A stretch of DNA of 64,000 bases from Kribbella solani (lineage in GTDB: Bacteria > Actinomycetota > Actinomycetes > Propionibacteriales > Kribbellaceae). The position numbers and the translations under genes were made by a program. Under the pieces are notes generated by a model. That model made no database searches. It was given only the letters and a program-made list of their open reading frames with translations, and was not told the DNA's origin. Shown here one piece after another: positions 25,571-34,973 of the stretch; position 1 is the stretch's first letter, and each line of letters opens with the position of its first letter. Location: assembly GCF_014205295.1 (NCBI RefSeq), contig NZ_JACHNF010000001.1, forward strand, positions 2,914,001 to 2,978,000, in the 5' to 3' direction.

Positions 25571-26640
25571 CTACTTGGCGTCGAGCCCAGCGGCGTCGAC
25601 GGCCGGTTTGCCTGCCTTGGCGAGTACCTCGTTCAGCGGGCCGAGGTCGGCGAACCCGGCCACCGCCGGCGCGGTCTTCGCGATCCCCGCCGTGACCTGG
25701 TCCTTCGCCAGCTGCGGGAACGTCGCCGCGATCGGGTCCGCGGTGATCTGAATGTGCTCGAAGGCCCGATCGATCACAGCCGGCTTCAGCGCCTTCCCGG
25801 TCGCCTGCTTCAGCTGGTCGTTCACCACGGTCTTCGCGTCCGCGGTGTTCGAGTTGCTGAAGTCGATCGCCGCCACCAACCCGGTGAGCAGCGCCTTCAC
25901 CGTCTCCGGGTGTTCCTGCAGGAACTGGGTCCGCACGATCAGCACAGTGGTCGGGAACTTCCCGCCCGGCCACAGCGATGCCTCGTCGAGCAGCACCTTC
26001 GCGCCCGCGTCCAGCACCAGCCGCGACGACCACGGCTCGGGCAGCCAGGCCGCGTCCACGTCACCCTTCTTGAAGGCGTCGAGGGTCTGCGCGTTCTCCA
26101 GGTTGGTGACCTTGACCTTGCCGGTCAGGTTCTTCTCGGCCAGCCACTTCTTCAGCGACACGTCCTGCGTGTTGCCGAGCTGCGGTGTCACGACGGTCTT
26201 GCCGATCAGGTCCTCCGGCTTGCTGATCGTTGGCTTCACCACCAATTGCGCGCCGCCGGAGGTCGCCCGGCGATCAGCCGAACCGCTTCACCATTGGATT
26301 TCGCGTACGCGTTGATCGCCGGCCCGGAACCGATGAACGACGCATCGAGCGATCCACCGAGCAGCGCGCCGACCGCTTCCGGGCCGGCGTTGAACTTGGT
26401 CGGCACCAGTTTCGTACTGCCGAGCTCCTTGCTGAACAGGTCCTTGCCGAGCCCGACCAGCGCGGCGGCATGCGTGACGTTCGGGAAGTAGCCGAGCCGC
26501 AGCTCGGTGGCCGGGCCTTTGCCGGTGGCCGCGGCGGCCTGGGTGTCGTTGCGGTCGGCGCGCGAGCAGCCCGCGGCGGCGACGGTCAGCGCGAGGGTCG
26601 CGGCGAGGAAGCGGGCAGGACGGAAGGCGGAGAGACGCAC
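25571..26640 (-). pseudogene. ABC substrate-binding protein with a frameshift
   Basis: The first part (ATG 26640) has a lipoprotein signal ending AAAGCS and then LRLGYFPNVTHAAALVGLGKDLF, a SsuA/TauA/NrtA-type domain start, up to EAVRLIAG. The frame then shifts and stops near 26236. The second part, from about VVKPTISKPEDLIGKTVV, continues the same fold to 25571 (DVDAAWLPEPWSSRL). One missing base near 26264-26270 would join them into a single protein of about 355 residues. It is either a real mutation or a sequencing error; no slippery sequence argues for programmed shifting. Confidence 0.85.
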
Positions 26641-26667
26641 TGGAACACCTTTGTCAGAAGGAGAAAG

Positions 26668-27564
26668 TCAGGAAGCTGGTTCGAGTTCGCGGTCCGGCTG
26701 CTCGGCGACCGTGCGGCGGGCCGCGGCGCGGATGCCGTACGCGACGATGCCGGCCCAGCCGAGGACGAGGCCGGCGTACGCGACGTACCGCAGGCTGGTG
26801 GTGACGTCGAGACCGTTCAGCAGGGTGCGGGCGTTGGTCAGGATCAGCACCAGACCGACGCCGACGCCGAGCCAGCGGGTCGCGAGCCGCGACACCAGCC
26901 AGGCGGCCAGCGGTGCCGCGAGGACACCGCCCACCAGCAGTGCGGCGACGATGCCGAACGGCAGGTGCTTTCCACCGAGCCCGAACAGGAAGCCGATGCT
27001 CGCGGCGACCGACACCAGGAACTCGGCCGCGTTGACCGAACCGACCGCGCGCCGGGGCGCCAGCTTGCCGCTGGTCAGCAACGCGGAGTTCGCGACCGGG
27101 CCCCAGCCGCCACCGCCGGTGGCGTCGATGAAGCCGGCCACCAGACCGAGCGGGCCGAGGAACTTCCCGGCCGGGCGGCCCTCGATCACCGCCCGGACCT
27201 TCCCGGTCCCGAACCGGACCAGGATGTAGACACCGAGCAGGAGCAGCAGACCGGCGACCCAGACCGAGGCCGATTCGGTCGACAGGCTGGACAGGAACGT
27301 CGCGCCGGCGAACGCGCCGACCGCACCCGGTGCCCCGATCAGCGCGACCACGCGCCAGTCGACGTTGCCGAAGCGCCAGTGCGACAGGCCCGAAGCGAGC
27401 GTGGTGCCGACCTCGGCGAGATGCACCGAGGCGGAGGCGACGGCCGGGGTGATCCCGGTGATCAGCAGGGCGGTACTGGCGGTGACGCCGTACGCCATAC
27501 CGAGGGTGCCGTCGACGAGCTGGGCGATCGAGCCGAGCAGCGCGATCAGGATGAGACGACGCAC
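26668..27564 (-). CDS. Sulfite exporter TauE/SafE family protein
   Basis: 298 residues from GTG 27564, which has GGAG nine nt upstream. About eight hydrophobic segments form two similar halves, with GSIAQLVDGTLGMAYGVTAST and GFIDATGGGGWGPVANSALL as the repeated TauE/SafE (DUF81) motifs. The family exports sulfite or small sulfonates, which fits the sulfonate-type ABC genes downstream. It is the first full gene after the leader peptide at 27626-27712 and shares that control. Confidence 0.88.
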   Translation of the reverse strand: MRRLILIALLGSIAQLVDGTLGMAYGVTASTALLITGITPAVASASVHLAEVGTTLASGLSHWRFGNVDWRVVALIGAPGAVGAFAGATFLSSLSTESASVWVAGLLLLLGVYILVRFGTGKVRAVIEGRPAGKFLGPLGLVAGFIDATGGGGWGPVANSALLTSGKLAPRRAVGSVNAAEFLVSVAASIGFLFGLGGKHLPFGIVAALLVGGVLAAPLAAWLVSRLATRWLGVGVGLVLILTNARTLLNGLDVTTSLRYVAYAGLVLGWAGIVAYGIRAAARRTVAEQPDRELEPAS

Positions 27565-27625
27565 AGGACTGCTCCTACGGGTGGCCGAGGTGGCACGGAG
27601 ACGGGCGGAGGAGGTACGCCGGCCG

Positions 27626-27712
27626 TCAACACCCCGCGGAGTTCACGCGCAGCAGATCCACGTGCCGGCGCCGGGTGAGGACCTCACCGGGTGCGTTCGC
27701 GACGATCTGCAT
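27626..27712 (-). CDS. Putative sulfur-type leader peptide, Cys-terminated
   Basis: ATG 27712 to TGA 27626: 28 residues containing the run LTRRRHVDLLRV and ending NSAGC. From memory, small actinobacterial peptides with an RRxHVDLxRV core and a C-terminal Cys recur ahead of sulfur-uptake and sulfur-assimilation genes and are labelled putative leader peptides. Here it stands 61 nt before a TauE-SsuA/B/C-type operon. GGTGAGG/CCTCACC inside it forms a short hairpin, and a second structure could form with the GC-rich spacer. The start codon choice is uncertain. Confidence 0.72.
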   Translation of the reverse strand: MQIVANAPGEVLTRRRHVDLLRVNSAGC

Positions 27713-27868
27713 ACGTCTATGAAAGCGGACAAAGTCAAGCAAGATGCTCAGGTTTCACGATGTGGACCGGTGACCGGTAGTGGTCAGGGTGTTGCTGGGG
27801 CTCGGACCGGTTACCTAGGGTCGGGCGAGGTGTGTCCAGCTTGTCTGCCCAGACCTAGGAGCTGCCTG

Positions 27869-30493
27869 ATGCCAGTACTGCCGGACGGTTGGACGCCTGG
27901 TGGTCCGCTGATCCCCCGATCGCTGCAGACCGAGTACGCCGCCCGGCCGCTCGGTGTCGACGTGGCGCGGCCGCGGTTCAGCTGGATCGCGGCGGCTCCT
28001 GGGTACGGCGCGACGCAGTCGGCGTACCGGGTCCTGGTCGCGTCCGCGCCCGAGCTGTTGACGCCCGACGCCGCGGATGTGTGGGACTCCGGGAAGGTCG
28101 AGTCGGCGCGGACCTTCGGCGTCGAGTACGAAGGGCCGTCGGCCGCCCGCACGCGGTACCACTGGACCGTACAACTCTGGGACGGGCTCGATCGCGAAGG
28201 TGTGTGGGCCGAACCGGAATGGTTCGAGACCGGTCTGCTCGGCGAGGGCTTCGGCGCGGCGCGATGGATCGGCGGCCGGACCGACAGCGCTCCCCTGCTC
28301 CGGCGCGCGTTCACGATCGACGGAACGGTCCGGCGCGCCCGCCTGTACGCGAGCGGTCTCGGCTACGCGGACCTCCGGCTGAACGGGCAGCCGGTCACGG
28401 ACGCCGTGCTCGATCCCGGCTTCACCGCGTACGACCATACCGTACTGTATGGTACGCACGATGTGACCGTGCTCCTCGCGACCGGGGAGAACGTGGTCGG
28501 CGCCGAGCTCGGGCGCGGCTTCTTCGGGCTGACCACGGCGAACATCTGGCGCTGGCACGAAGCACCGTGGACCGCCGATCCGCGACTGATCGCACGGCTG
28601 GTGGTCGAGTACGACGATGGCCGGATCACGGAGATCGGCACGGACGAGTCGTGGCGGATCACCGGCGGCCCGACGCTGTCCGACTCCCTGTACGCCGGCG
28701 AGACGTACGACGGCCGGCGCGCGCTGCCCGGCTGGGACTCGGCCGGCTTCGACGCCTCGTCCTGGACCACTGCCGCGATTGCCGAAGCACCGAAGGGCAA
28801 GCTGACCGCCCAGGCGCACGAGCCGATCCGGGTCATCGAGACCGTCGATCCGGTCGAGGTCACCGAGGTCCGGCCGGGCGTGTGGATCGCCGACTTCGGG
28901 CGTACGGTCGCCGGCTGGACGCGGTTGTCGGTGACCGCGCCGGCCGGTACGACGATCAGCCTGACCCACGGCGAAACGGTTGCCAACGGCAACGTCGAGG
29001 CGAAGAACATCCATGTCGAAGGCGATCGCATCCAGCGCGACGAGTACATCGCCGCCGGGCACGGCGCCGAGACCTGGGAACCACGGTTCTCCTACAAGGG
29101 CTTCCGGTACGTACAGATCGAGGGCGCGCGAGCCGACGTACAGCTCCGGGTCGCGAACTCCGATGTCCGCGGCGTCACCCGGTTCACGTCGACGCAGTCC
29201 GCGTACGAACAGTACGAGCGCGCGATGCGCCGGACCGTACTGAGCAACCTGCACGGGATTCCCACCGACACCCCGTGCTACGAGAAGAACGGCTGGACCG
29301 GTGACGCGCAGGTCGGCGCGCCGACGATGCTCGCGACACTCGACCTGGCCCGGTTCTTCACCAAGTGGCTCGGCGACATCCGGGACAGTCAGGCGGACTC
29401 CGGTCAGCTGCCGGTGATCGTACCGTCGAGTGGATGGGGTTTCACCGAGCTCTCCCCCGCCACCGAGTGGCCGACCGTGTACCCGATCCTGCTCCGCGAA
29501 ATGTATCGCTGGTACGGCGACGAGCGGCTGCTCCGCGAGCACTGGGAATCGCTCGACCGTTACCTGGCCTGGGAGCTCGGCCGGGTCGAGGACGGCCTGT
29601 CGGTGAGTGTCCTCGGCGACTGGCTGCCGCCCGGGTACAGCGAGGGCCCGGCACCGGAGGACCGGCGACTGACCGGCACGGCGTACTTGTACCGTGCCGT
29701 CCTCGCCGCCGCCGAGATCGGCGAACTGATTGGCGCGCCCAACGACTACGCCAAGGCCGCGGCCGACCTCGCGGACGGGCTGAACCGGGCCTTCCTCGAT
29801 CGTGACGCGGCCCGGTACCGGTCGGCCGACGACCCGGACTACCGGCAGACCTCGAACGCCGTACCGCTTGCCTTCGGCATCGTTCCGGCGGACCTGGTCG
29901 AGCGGGTCGCGGCCGGGCTGGCGGCGGATGTCGAAGCGCGCGGCTTCCATCTCAACACCGGCTGCCTCGGCGTCGGTGTCCTGCTGCCGGTGCTGACCGC
30001 ACACGGATACGGTGACGTGGCAACGAAGGTCGCGCTGCAACGGGACTACCCGAGCTGGGGGTACTGGTTCGGCCTCGGCGCGGACACGATGTGGGAGATG
30101 TGGGAAGAGAACTCGCGATCCCGCAACCACTACTTCCAGGGCACGGTCGTGCAGTGGATCTTCGAGAACGTCGCCGGACTGCGCGTACTCGGCGCGGGCT
30201 GCGAGCAGATCCTGGTCCGGCCGGACGCGCGTACGGAGGTGGACTCGGCGAGCATCCGGACCGAGACGATCCGCGGGCGGGTGGCGGTCAGCTGGATGAA
30301 GACCAGCCGGGTGCTGTCGCTGGAAGTGCAGGTGCCGGTGGGTACGACGGCCGAGGTGCAGGTGCCGTCGGCGGCGGCCGCGGACGTGACCGCCGTACCG
30401 CATGCGTTCGCGGGCGAACCGACGTACGCCGGCGGGTACACGATCTACACCGTGCCGGCCGGGCAGTGGCACTTCACGAGCCGGTCGGCATGA
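27869..30493 (+). CDS. Alpha-L-rhamnosidase (GH78)
   Basis: 874 residues from ATG 27869 (TAGGAG eight nt upstream). Order: an N-terminal Ig-like domain (LQTEYAARPLGVDVARPRFSW), carbohydrate-binding beta domains (RARLYASGLGYADLRLNGQPV), then the (alpha/alpha)6 catalytic barrel with TDTPCYEKNGWTGDAQ and DTMWEMWEENSRSRNHYFQG, and a C-terminal beta sandwich. It removes terminal L-rhamnose from plant glycosides or polymers. There is no signal peptide, so its substrates would be imported oligosaccharides. No transporter adjoins it. Confidence 0.93.
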   Translation: MPVLPDGWTPGGPLIPRSLQTEYAARPLGVDVARPRFSWIAAAPGYGATQSAYRVLVASAPELLTPDAADVWDSGKVESARTFGVEYEGPSAARTRYHWTVQLWDGLDREGVWAEPEWFETGLLGEGFGAARWIGGRTDSAPLLRRAFTIDGTVRRARLYASGLGYADLRLNGQPVTDAVLDPGFTAYDHTVLYGTHDVTVLLATGENVVGAELGRGFFGLTTANIWRWHEAPWTADPRLIARLVVEYDDGRITEIGTDESWRITGGPTLSDSLYAGETYDGRRALPGWDSAGFDASSWTTAAIAEAPKGKLTAQAHEPIRVIETVDPVEVTEVRPGVWIADFGRTVAGWTRLSVTAPAGTTISLTHGETVANGNVEAKNIHVEGDRIQRDEYIAAGHGAETWEPRFSYKGFRYVQIEGARADVQLRVANSDVRGVTRFTSTQSAYEQYERAMRRTVLSNLHGIPTDTPCYEKNGWTGDAQVGAPTMLATLDLARFFTKWLGDIRDSQADSGQLPVIVPSSGWGFTELSPATEWPTVYPILLREMYRWYGDERLLREHWESLDRYLAWELGRVEDGLSVSVLGDWLPPGYSEGPAPEDRRLTGTAYLYRAVLAAAEIGELIGAPNDYAKAAADLADGLNRAFLDRDAARYRSADDPDYRQTSNAVPLAFGIVPADLVERVAAGLAADVEARGFHLNTGCLGVGVLLPVLTAHGYGDVATKVALQRDYPSWGYWFGLGADTMWEMWEENSRSRNHYFQGTVVQWIFENVAGLRVLGAGCEQILVRPDARTEVDSASIRTETIRGRVAVSWMKTSRVLSLEVQVPVGTTAEVQVPSAAAADVTAVPHAFAGEPTYAGGYTIYTVPAGQWHFTSRSA

Positions 30494-31208
30494 CCTTCGG
30501 AGCCGGCGTCGGCGTGACCTTCGTGTAGATGAGGTCGCGGACCTCGCGGCCTTCGGCTTGCGCCCGGGACTCGAACTTGGTGACCGGGCGCCATTCGGGT
30601 CGCGGGGCCCAGCCGTCGTACTGGTTGCGCAGTGCCGGCTCCGCCTCGCAGACCGCCAGCATCCGCTCGGCGTAGTGCTCCCAGTCCGTTGCCAAGTGCA
30701 ACGTACCGCCCGGCTGCAGGCGGGCCGCGATCAGCCCGACGAACGGCGGCGTGATCAGCCGGCGCTTGTGGTGCCGCTTCTTCGGCCACGGGTCCGGGAA
30801 GAAGACGCGGACGCCGGCCAGCGCGTCCGGCGCGACGTTGTCCCGGAGGAAGTCCAGCGCGTCGCCCTGGAACAGGCGGACGTTCGCCAGATCGTACTTC
30901 TCCACCCACAACATCAGTTGCCCAAGGCCCGCCGGATAGACCTCGGCGGCAAGGTGGTTCACCTCGGGCGCGGCGACGGCGAGTTGCGCGGTCGCCTCGC
31001 CCATCCCGGAGCCGATCTCCAGCACGGTCGGCGCCGTCCGCCCGAACCACTCGGCGAGGTCGAGCTCGCCCGCGGGCAGTTCCTCCTGCGTACGCCCGAG
31101 CTCGGACCAGCGCGTCTCCCAGACCCGCTTCTGCCCGACCGTCATCCGTACGCTCCGGCGAACGGTGCTGAACACACCCGTCTGCCGCACCTGATCCGTC
31201 GCTCCCAC
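30474..31208 (-). CDS. trmB: tRNA (guanine-N7-)-methyltransferase
   Basis: 244 residues from GTG 31208. LEIGSGMGEATAQLA is the SAM loop, and VFFPDPWPKKRHHKRRLI with DWEHYAERM are the TrmB signatures for tRNA G46 methylation. I chose 31208 because TACAAT lies seven nt before it (leaderless pattern); a frame to 31262 exists but would overlap glnE. The last 20 bp overlap the convergent rhamnosidase gene. Confidence 0.93.
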   Translation of the reverse strand: MGATDQVRQTGVFSTVRRSVRMTVGQKRVWETRWSELGRTQEELPAGELDLAEWFGRTAPTVLEIGSGMGEATAQLAVAAPEVNHLAAEVYPAGLGQLMLWVEKYDLANVRLFQGDALDFLRDNVAPDALAGVRVFFPDPWPKKRHHKRRLITPPFVGLIAARLQPGGTLHLATDWEHYAERMLAVCEAEPALRNQYDGWAPRPEWRPVTKFESRAQAEGREVRDLIYTKVTPTPAPKVMPTGS

Positions 31209-31221
31209 CAGGTCAATTGTA

Positions 31222-34206
31222 TTAGTCGTCCCAGAAGAGGTGGGCGACGGTGTTGTGGGCACGGCGGGTGGTGCGGAGGTAGTCGTCGGCGAAGCGGCCG
31301 GACTCGCCTTGTGGGTAGCCGCAGATCTGGGCGACCGCGGCCAGGTCGCGGGGGTCCTGCGGCAGCGAGTCGCCCGGCCGGCCGCGGACCAGCATGATCG
31401 CGTTCCGGATCCGGCTGGCCAGCTCCCACGCGGCGCTCAGCGTGTCCGCCTCGGTCGGGTCGACGAGATGAGCGTCCACGGCGGCCCGCAACGCCGTGAG
31501 CGTACGCGTCGTCCGCAGGCTCGGGATGCGATGCGCCTCGCGCAACTGGATCAGCTGGACGGTCCACTCGATGTCGGCCAGCCCGCCACGACCAAGCTTC
31601 GTGTGCGTACTCGGGTCAGCGCCGCGCGGCAACCGCTCCGCGTCGACGCGCGCCTTGATCCGGCGAATCTCCATCACTTCGCGCTCACTGACCCCGTTCT
31701 CCGGGTAACGCAGCGGGTCGATCAGATCCCGGAACGACTGACAAAGGTCGGCGTCGCCGCAGAGCGGATCGGCCCGCAGCAGCGCTTGCGCTTCCCACAC
31801 CGCCGACCACCGCGCGTAGTACGACGCGTACGACGCCAGCGTCCGTACGAGCGGTCCTTGCCGTCCTTCCGGCCGCAGGTCCGCGTCGATTGCGACCGCG
31901 GGATCTGCACCCGGCAGCGACAGCAACCGCCGTAGCTCGGTCGCCGCCTGGGTCGCGAAGTCGGTCGCCTTCTTCTCGTCCGCGCCCGGCAGCGGGTCGT
32001 GGACGAACATCACGTCGGCGTCGCTGCCGTACCCGAGCTCGTGACCGCCGAAGCGGCCCATCGCGACGATCGCCATCCGCGTCGGCTCCGGCTCGCCCTT
32101 CGCGACCGCTCGGCGCGCGACCTCGAGCGCGGCCGTCAACGTCCCGGCCGCGATCGTGGTGAGCGCCTCACCGACGGCCTCCACGTCCAGCACGCCGGAC
32201 AGGTCGGCGGCCGCGATCCGGAACAGCTCGCGCCGCCGAACCGCCCGGATCGCGGCGACCGCGGCCTCGGGTACGTCCTGCCGGCGCGCGGCCGCGAACA
32301 TCTCGGTCAGGAGCGCCTCCGGCGTACGCGGTGCCAGCTCCCGCTCGTCGGCCAGCATCGCGGTCGCTTCGGGCGCGCGCTGCAACAGATCGACGGCGTA
32401 CCGTCCGCTGGCCAGCAGATGCGCCAGCCGCTGCGCCGACGCACCCTCGTCGCGCAGCTGGCGCAAGTACCAGGGCGTGGAGCCGAGCGCGTCCGAGATG
32501 GTCCGGAACGCGAGCAGCCCGGCGTCCGGGGCAGGCGACTCGGCGAACCACCCGAGCATCGCCGGCAGCAGCGCCTTCTGGATCGACGACCGCCGCGAAA
32601 CACCTCCGGACAGTGCCTCGATGTGGCGCAGCGCGGACGCCGGGTCGACGTACCCGAGTGCCGTCAGCCGTTGCTTCGCTGCCTCTGGCGTCAGTCGTAC
32701 CTCGTCGCCAGGGATCCGCGCGACCGCGGCGAGCAGCGGACGGTAGAACAGCTTCTCGTGCAGCCGGCGCACTTCGAGCGCATGCTTCTTCCAGGCCGCG
32801 GTCAGGTCCGTGACCGGGTTCTTGGTGAAGCCGAGCGAGCGGCCGAGGCGGCGCAGATCCGCCTCGTCGTCCGGGACCTGATGCGTACGCCGGAGGCGGT
32901 ACAGCTGGATGCGGTGCTCCATCGAGCGGAGAAACCGGTACGCGTCCGCAAGCACGGCACCGTCCGTACGCCCGACGTACCCGTTCGTCGTCAGCTCCTC
33001 CAGCGCGACCAGCGTCGTCCCGGAGCGAACCGTTTCGTCACTGCGGCCGTGTACGAGCTGCAGCAACTGCACGGCGAACTCGACGTCCCGCAAACCACCA
33101 GGACCGAGTTTGAGCTGCCGATCCACGTCCGCCGCCGGAATGTGGTCGATGACGCGCCGGCGCATCGCCTGCACGTCGTTGACGAAGCCCTCCCGATCAG
33201 CCGCCGACCACGCCAGCTGACCGACCTTCTCGGTGTACTCGCGGCCGAGCTCCGCGTCACCCGCGACCGGACGCGCCTTGAGCAGTGCCTGGAACTCCCA
33301 CGTCTTCGCCCAGCGCTGGTAGTACGCGAGATGGCTGTCGAGCGTACGGACCAGCGGACCGGACTTGCCCTCCGGGCGGAGCGCCGCGTCGACCGGCCAG
33401 AGCGTGCCTTCGCCGGTGTGCGCCGAACAGATCCGCATCGCCGCGGCCGCGAGGTTCGTCGCGGTCTTCAGGGCCGGTGCCTCGGGTTCACCGTCGAGTG
33501 GTTCGGCGACGAAGAGGACGTCCACATCGCTGACATAGTTGAGCTCCCGGCCGCCACACTTGCCCATGGCAATCACCGCGAGGCGGCAGCCGGCCGCGCC
33601 CGGGTGCGCCGCGAAGTACTCGTTGCGGGCGATGTGCAGCGCGGTTTCCAGCGCGCCGCCGGCCAGGTCCGCGAGTACCGCGGCGACCTCGTCGACGAGC
33701 AGTCCTTCGGCCAGGTCACGGGCCGCGAGCCGGATCAGCAGCCGCCGGTACTCGATCCGCAACGCGTCGACCGGGTTCTCCGCGTCGACCGCGGTCGCGA
33801 GCTTCGCCGCGACGTCCTCCACCGAGGGCCGCGATCCGGCCAGCGCCGGGTCGGCGAGGTCGTACCAGTGCCGCGGGTGGACGGCGAGATGGCGGCCGAG
33901 CGCCTCGCTCGCCCCGAGCACGAACACCAGCCGGCGGCGGAAGTCGGCGTCCAGCTCCAGCGTCCGCGCGAACGCGGCCAGATCGTAGTCATGCCGATGC
34001 AGCGACTCGGCCATCCCGCACAGACTCAGCAGCGCGAGATCCGGATCGGCGGACTCCGACAGCGTCGTGATCAGTTGCTCGGTCGCCAGCGGACTGTGCG
34101 AGTCCAGCGCGTCCAGTCCCTCGAGCATCCCTGCCGCCCGCCGCGGATCCTCGAACCCAAGCCGAACCAGCCGCCCCTCCCACGACCCTCTCCGCCCATC
34201 AGCCAC
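31222..34206 (-). CDS. glnE: Glutamine synthetase adenylyltransferase/deadenylyltransferase
   Basis: 994 residues, the expected bifunctional size. Two nucleotidyltransferase domains each show the metal motif: LNYVSDVDVLFVAE in the N-terminal (deadenylylating) half and LGYGSDADVMFVHD in the C-terminal (adenylylating) half, both followed by a GlnD-type helical domain (KLGPGGLRDVEFAVQLLQ; KLGRGGLADIEWTVQL). GlnE tunes glutamine synthetase activity to nitrogen supply. TAGCCT six nt before the GTG suggests a leaderless start. A type I glutamine synthetase gene lies nearby at 35.4 kb. Confidence 0.96.
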   Translation of the reverse strand: MADGRRGSWEGRLVRLGFEDPRRAAGMLEGLDALDSHSPLATEQLITTLSESADPDLALLSLCGMAESLHRHDYDLAAFARTLELDADFRRRLVFVLGASEALGRHLAVHPRHWYDLADPALAGSRPSVEDVAAKLATAVDAENPVDALRIEYRRLLIRLAARDLAEGLLVDEVAAVLADLAGGALETALHIARNEYFAAHPGAAGCRLAVIAMGKCGGRELNYVSDVDVLFVAEPLDGEPEAPALKTATNLAAAAMRICSAHTGEGTLWPVDAALRPEGKSGPLVRTLDSHLAYYQRWAKTWEFQALLKARPVAGDAELGREYTEKVGQLAWSAADREGFVNDVQAMRRRVIDHIPAADVDRQLKLGPGGLRDVEFAVQLLQLVHGRSDETVRSGTTLVALEELTTNGYVGRTDGAVLADAYRFLRSMEHRIQLYRLRRTHQVPDDEADLRRLGRSLGFTKNPVTDLTAAWKKHALEVRRLHEKLFYRPLLAAVARIPGDEVRLTPEAAKQRLTALGYVDPASALRHIEALSGGVSRRSSIQKALLPAMLGWFAESPAPDAGLLAFRTISDALGSTPWYLRQLRDEGASAQRLAHLLASGRYAVDLLQRAPEATAMLADERELAPRTPEALLTEMFAAARRQDVPEAAVAAIRAVRRRELFRIAAADLSGVLDVEAVGEALTTIAAGTLTAALEVARRAVAKGEPEPTRMAIVAMGRFGGHELGYGSDADVMFVHDPLPGADEKKATDFATQAATELRRLLSLPGADPAVAIDADLRPEGRQGPLVRTLASYASYYARWSAVWEAQALLRADPLCGDADLCQSFRDLIDPLRYPENGVSEREVMEIRRIKARVDAERLPRGADPSTHTKLGRGGLADIEWTVQLIQLREAHRIPSLRTTRTLTALRAAVDAHLVDPTEADTLSAAWELASRIRNAIMLVRGRPGDSLPQDPRDLAAVAQICGYPQGESGRFADDYLRTTRRAHNTVAHLFWDD

Positions 34207-34231
34207 CCCCGCAGGCTACCCAAACCCCGAC

Positions 34232-34287
34232 CTTGAGAAGCCACCGCGTACTCTTCGGGCGCCGGAACGCGCGGTGGGTTCACAAAG
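34232..34287. repeat. Inverted repeat, GAGAACCCACC family copy 3
   Basis: CTTGAGAAGCCACCGCG (from 34232) pairs with CGCGGTGGGTTCACAAAG (34270-34287). The arms match those of the repeat at 1581-1637, so this is the same dispersed element. It lies in the gap upstream of glnE. Confidence 0.7.
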
Positions 34288-34403
34288 TTGCGGCTGGATC
34301 GCGGGGAGCGCGCGCGGGGCGCGCGGTGGGAGCGCGGGGAGGTTGCGGTGGGTACGCGGTGTCGTGTGGCGGATTCGGTGCGTAGTCGGCATGATGGGGG
34401 TTC

Positions 34404-34928
34404 ATGGTGATGATGACGGGGTCGCTCGCCGTGCACGGCACGGTGCTCTGGCTGACACCCCAGCAGGGCGGGCGCGTGTCCGGGCCGCCGGATCCGGATT
34501 ACGACTACGACTACACGGCGACCGCTTATCTGCCGCCGCGGACCCCGGAGGACGGTCAGGCCGGTCTCGCGCTGCGGCGGTTCGCGCCGGGTGCGTGGCG
34601 GACGCCGGCGGAGGGGATTCTCGTACCCGGGCAGGGGAATCGGGCCCAGCAGGTCGTACCCGGCTGCCTGATCGTGATCACCGAAGGAGTCCGTCCGGTC
34701 GGGTTCTTCACGGTCGAAGAGGTACACGCCCTGGCAGAAGACGGCACCCCGGTCGTTGCCGCTGCCCCCATTCCCGTTCCGGCTCTTGAGGTCGCACCAC
34801 CCGAGGTCGCGGTTCCCACGGAGAGCGTGGTCCCGGACGAGCCTCCGTACCGGCATTCGACCGCGGCGGCGCGGTGGGCTTCGAAGCACGGTTCGGATGA
34901 CGTACCCGCCGAACCCGCCAACGTCTGA
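34404..34928 (+). CDS. Hypothetical protein, Asp/Tyr and Pro-rich
   Basis: 174 residues. The N-terminal half (GSLAVHGTVLWLTPQQGGRVSGPP, DYDYDYTATAYLPP, GFFTVEEVHAL) looks like a small beta barrel. The C-terminal third is Pro/Val/Ala-rich and probably disordered. No family is recognised and there is no signal or membrane segment. Several ATGs lie close together at 34404-34415; GGGGG upstream favours the first ones. G+C and codon use match the neighbours, so it is probably real. Confidence 0.6.
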   Translation: MVMMTGSLAVHGTVLWLTPQQGGRVSGPPDPDYDYDYTATAYLPPRTPEDGQAGLALRRFAPGAWRTPAEGILVPGQGNRAQQVVPGCLIVITEGVRPVGFFTVEEVHALAEDGTPVVAAAPIPVPALEVAPPEVAVPTESVVPDEPPYRHSTAAARWASKHGSDDVPAEPANV

Positions 34929-34938
34929 GCACACTCTG

Positions 34939-34966
34939 TTGCAACTCCTGCACTGAGTGTTACCTT
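34939..34966 (+). promoter_or_regulatory. Promoter of the 52-residue membrane peptide gene
   Basis: TTGCAA (34939-34944), a 16-nt spacer, TACCTT (34961-34966), seven nt, then ATG at 34974: a well-formed leaderless promoter. Confidence 0.6.
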
Positions 34967-34973
34967 CAGAATC

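Noticed and set aside
26236..26640. Programmed frameshift in the binding-protein gene
   Set aside because: No slippery heptamer or pseudoknot seen, and the family has no known need for a truncated form; mutation or sequencing error is simpler.
27815..30472. Leftward 885-codon frame over the GH78 gene
   Set aside because: Mirror image of the rhamnosidase; no ribosome site or family.
31999..34236. Rightward 745-codon frame over glnE
   Set aside because: Antisense to a gene with both GlnE catalytic domains intact.
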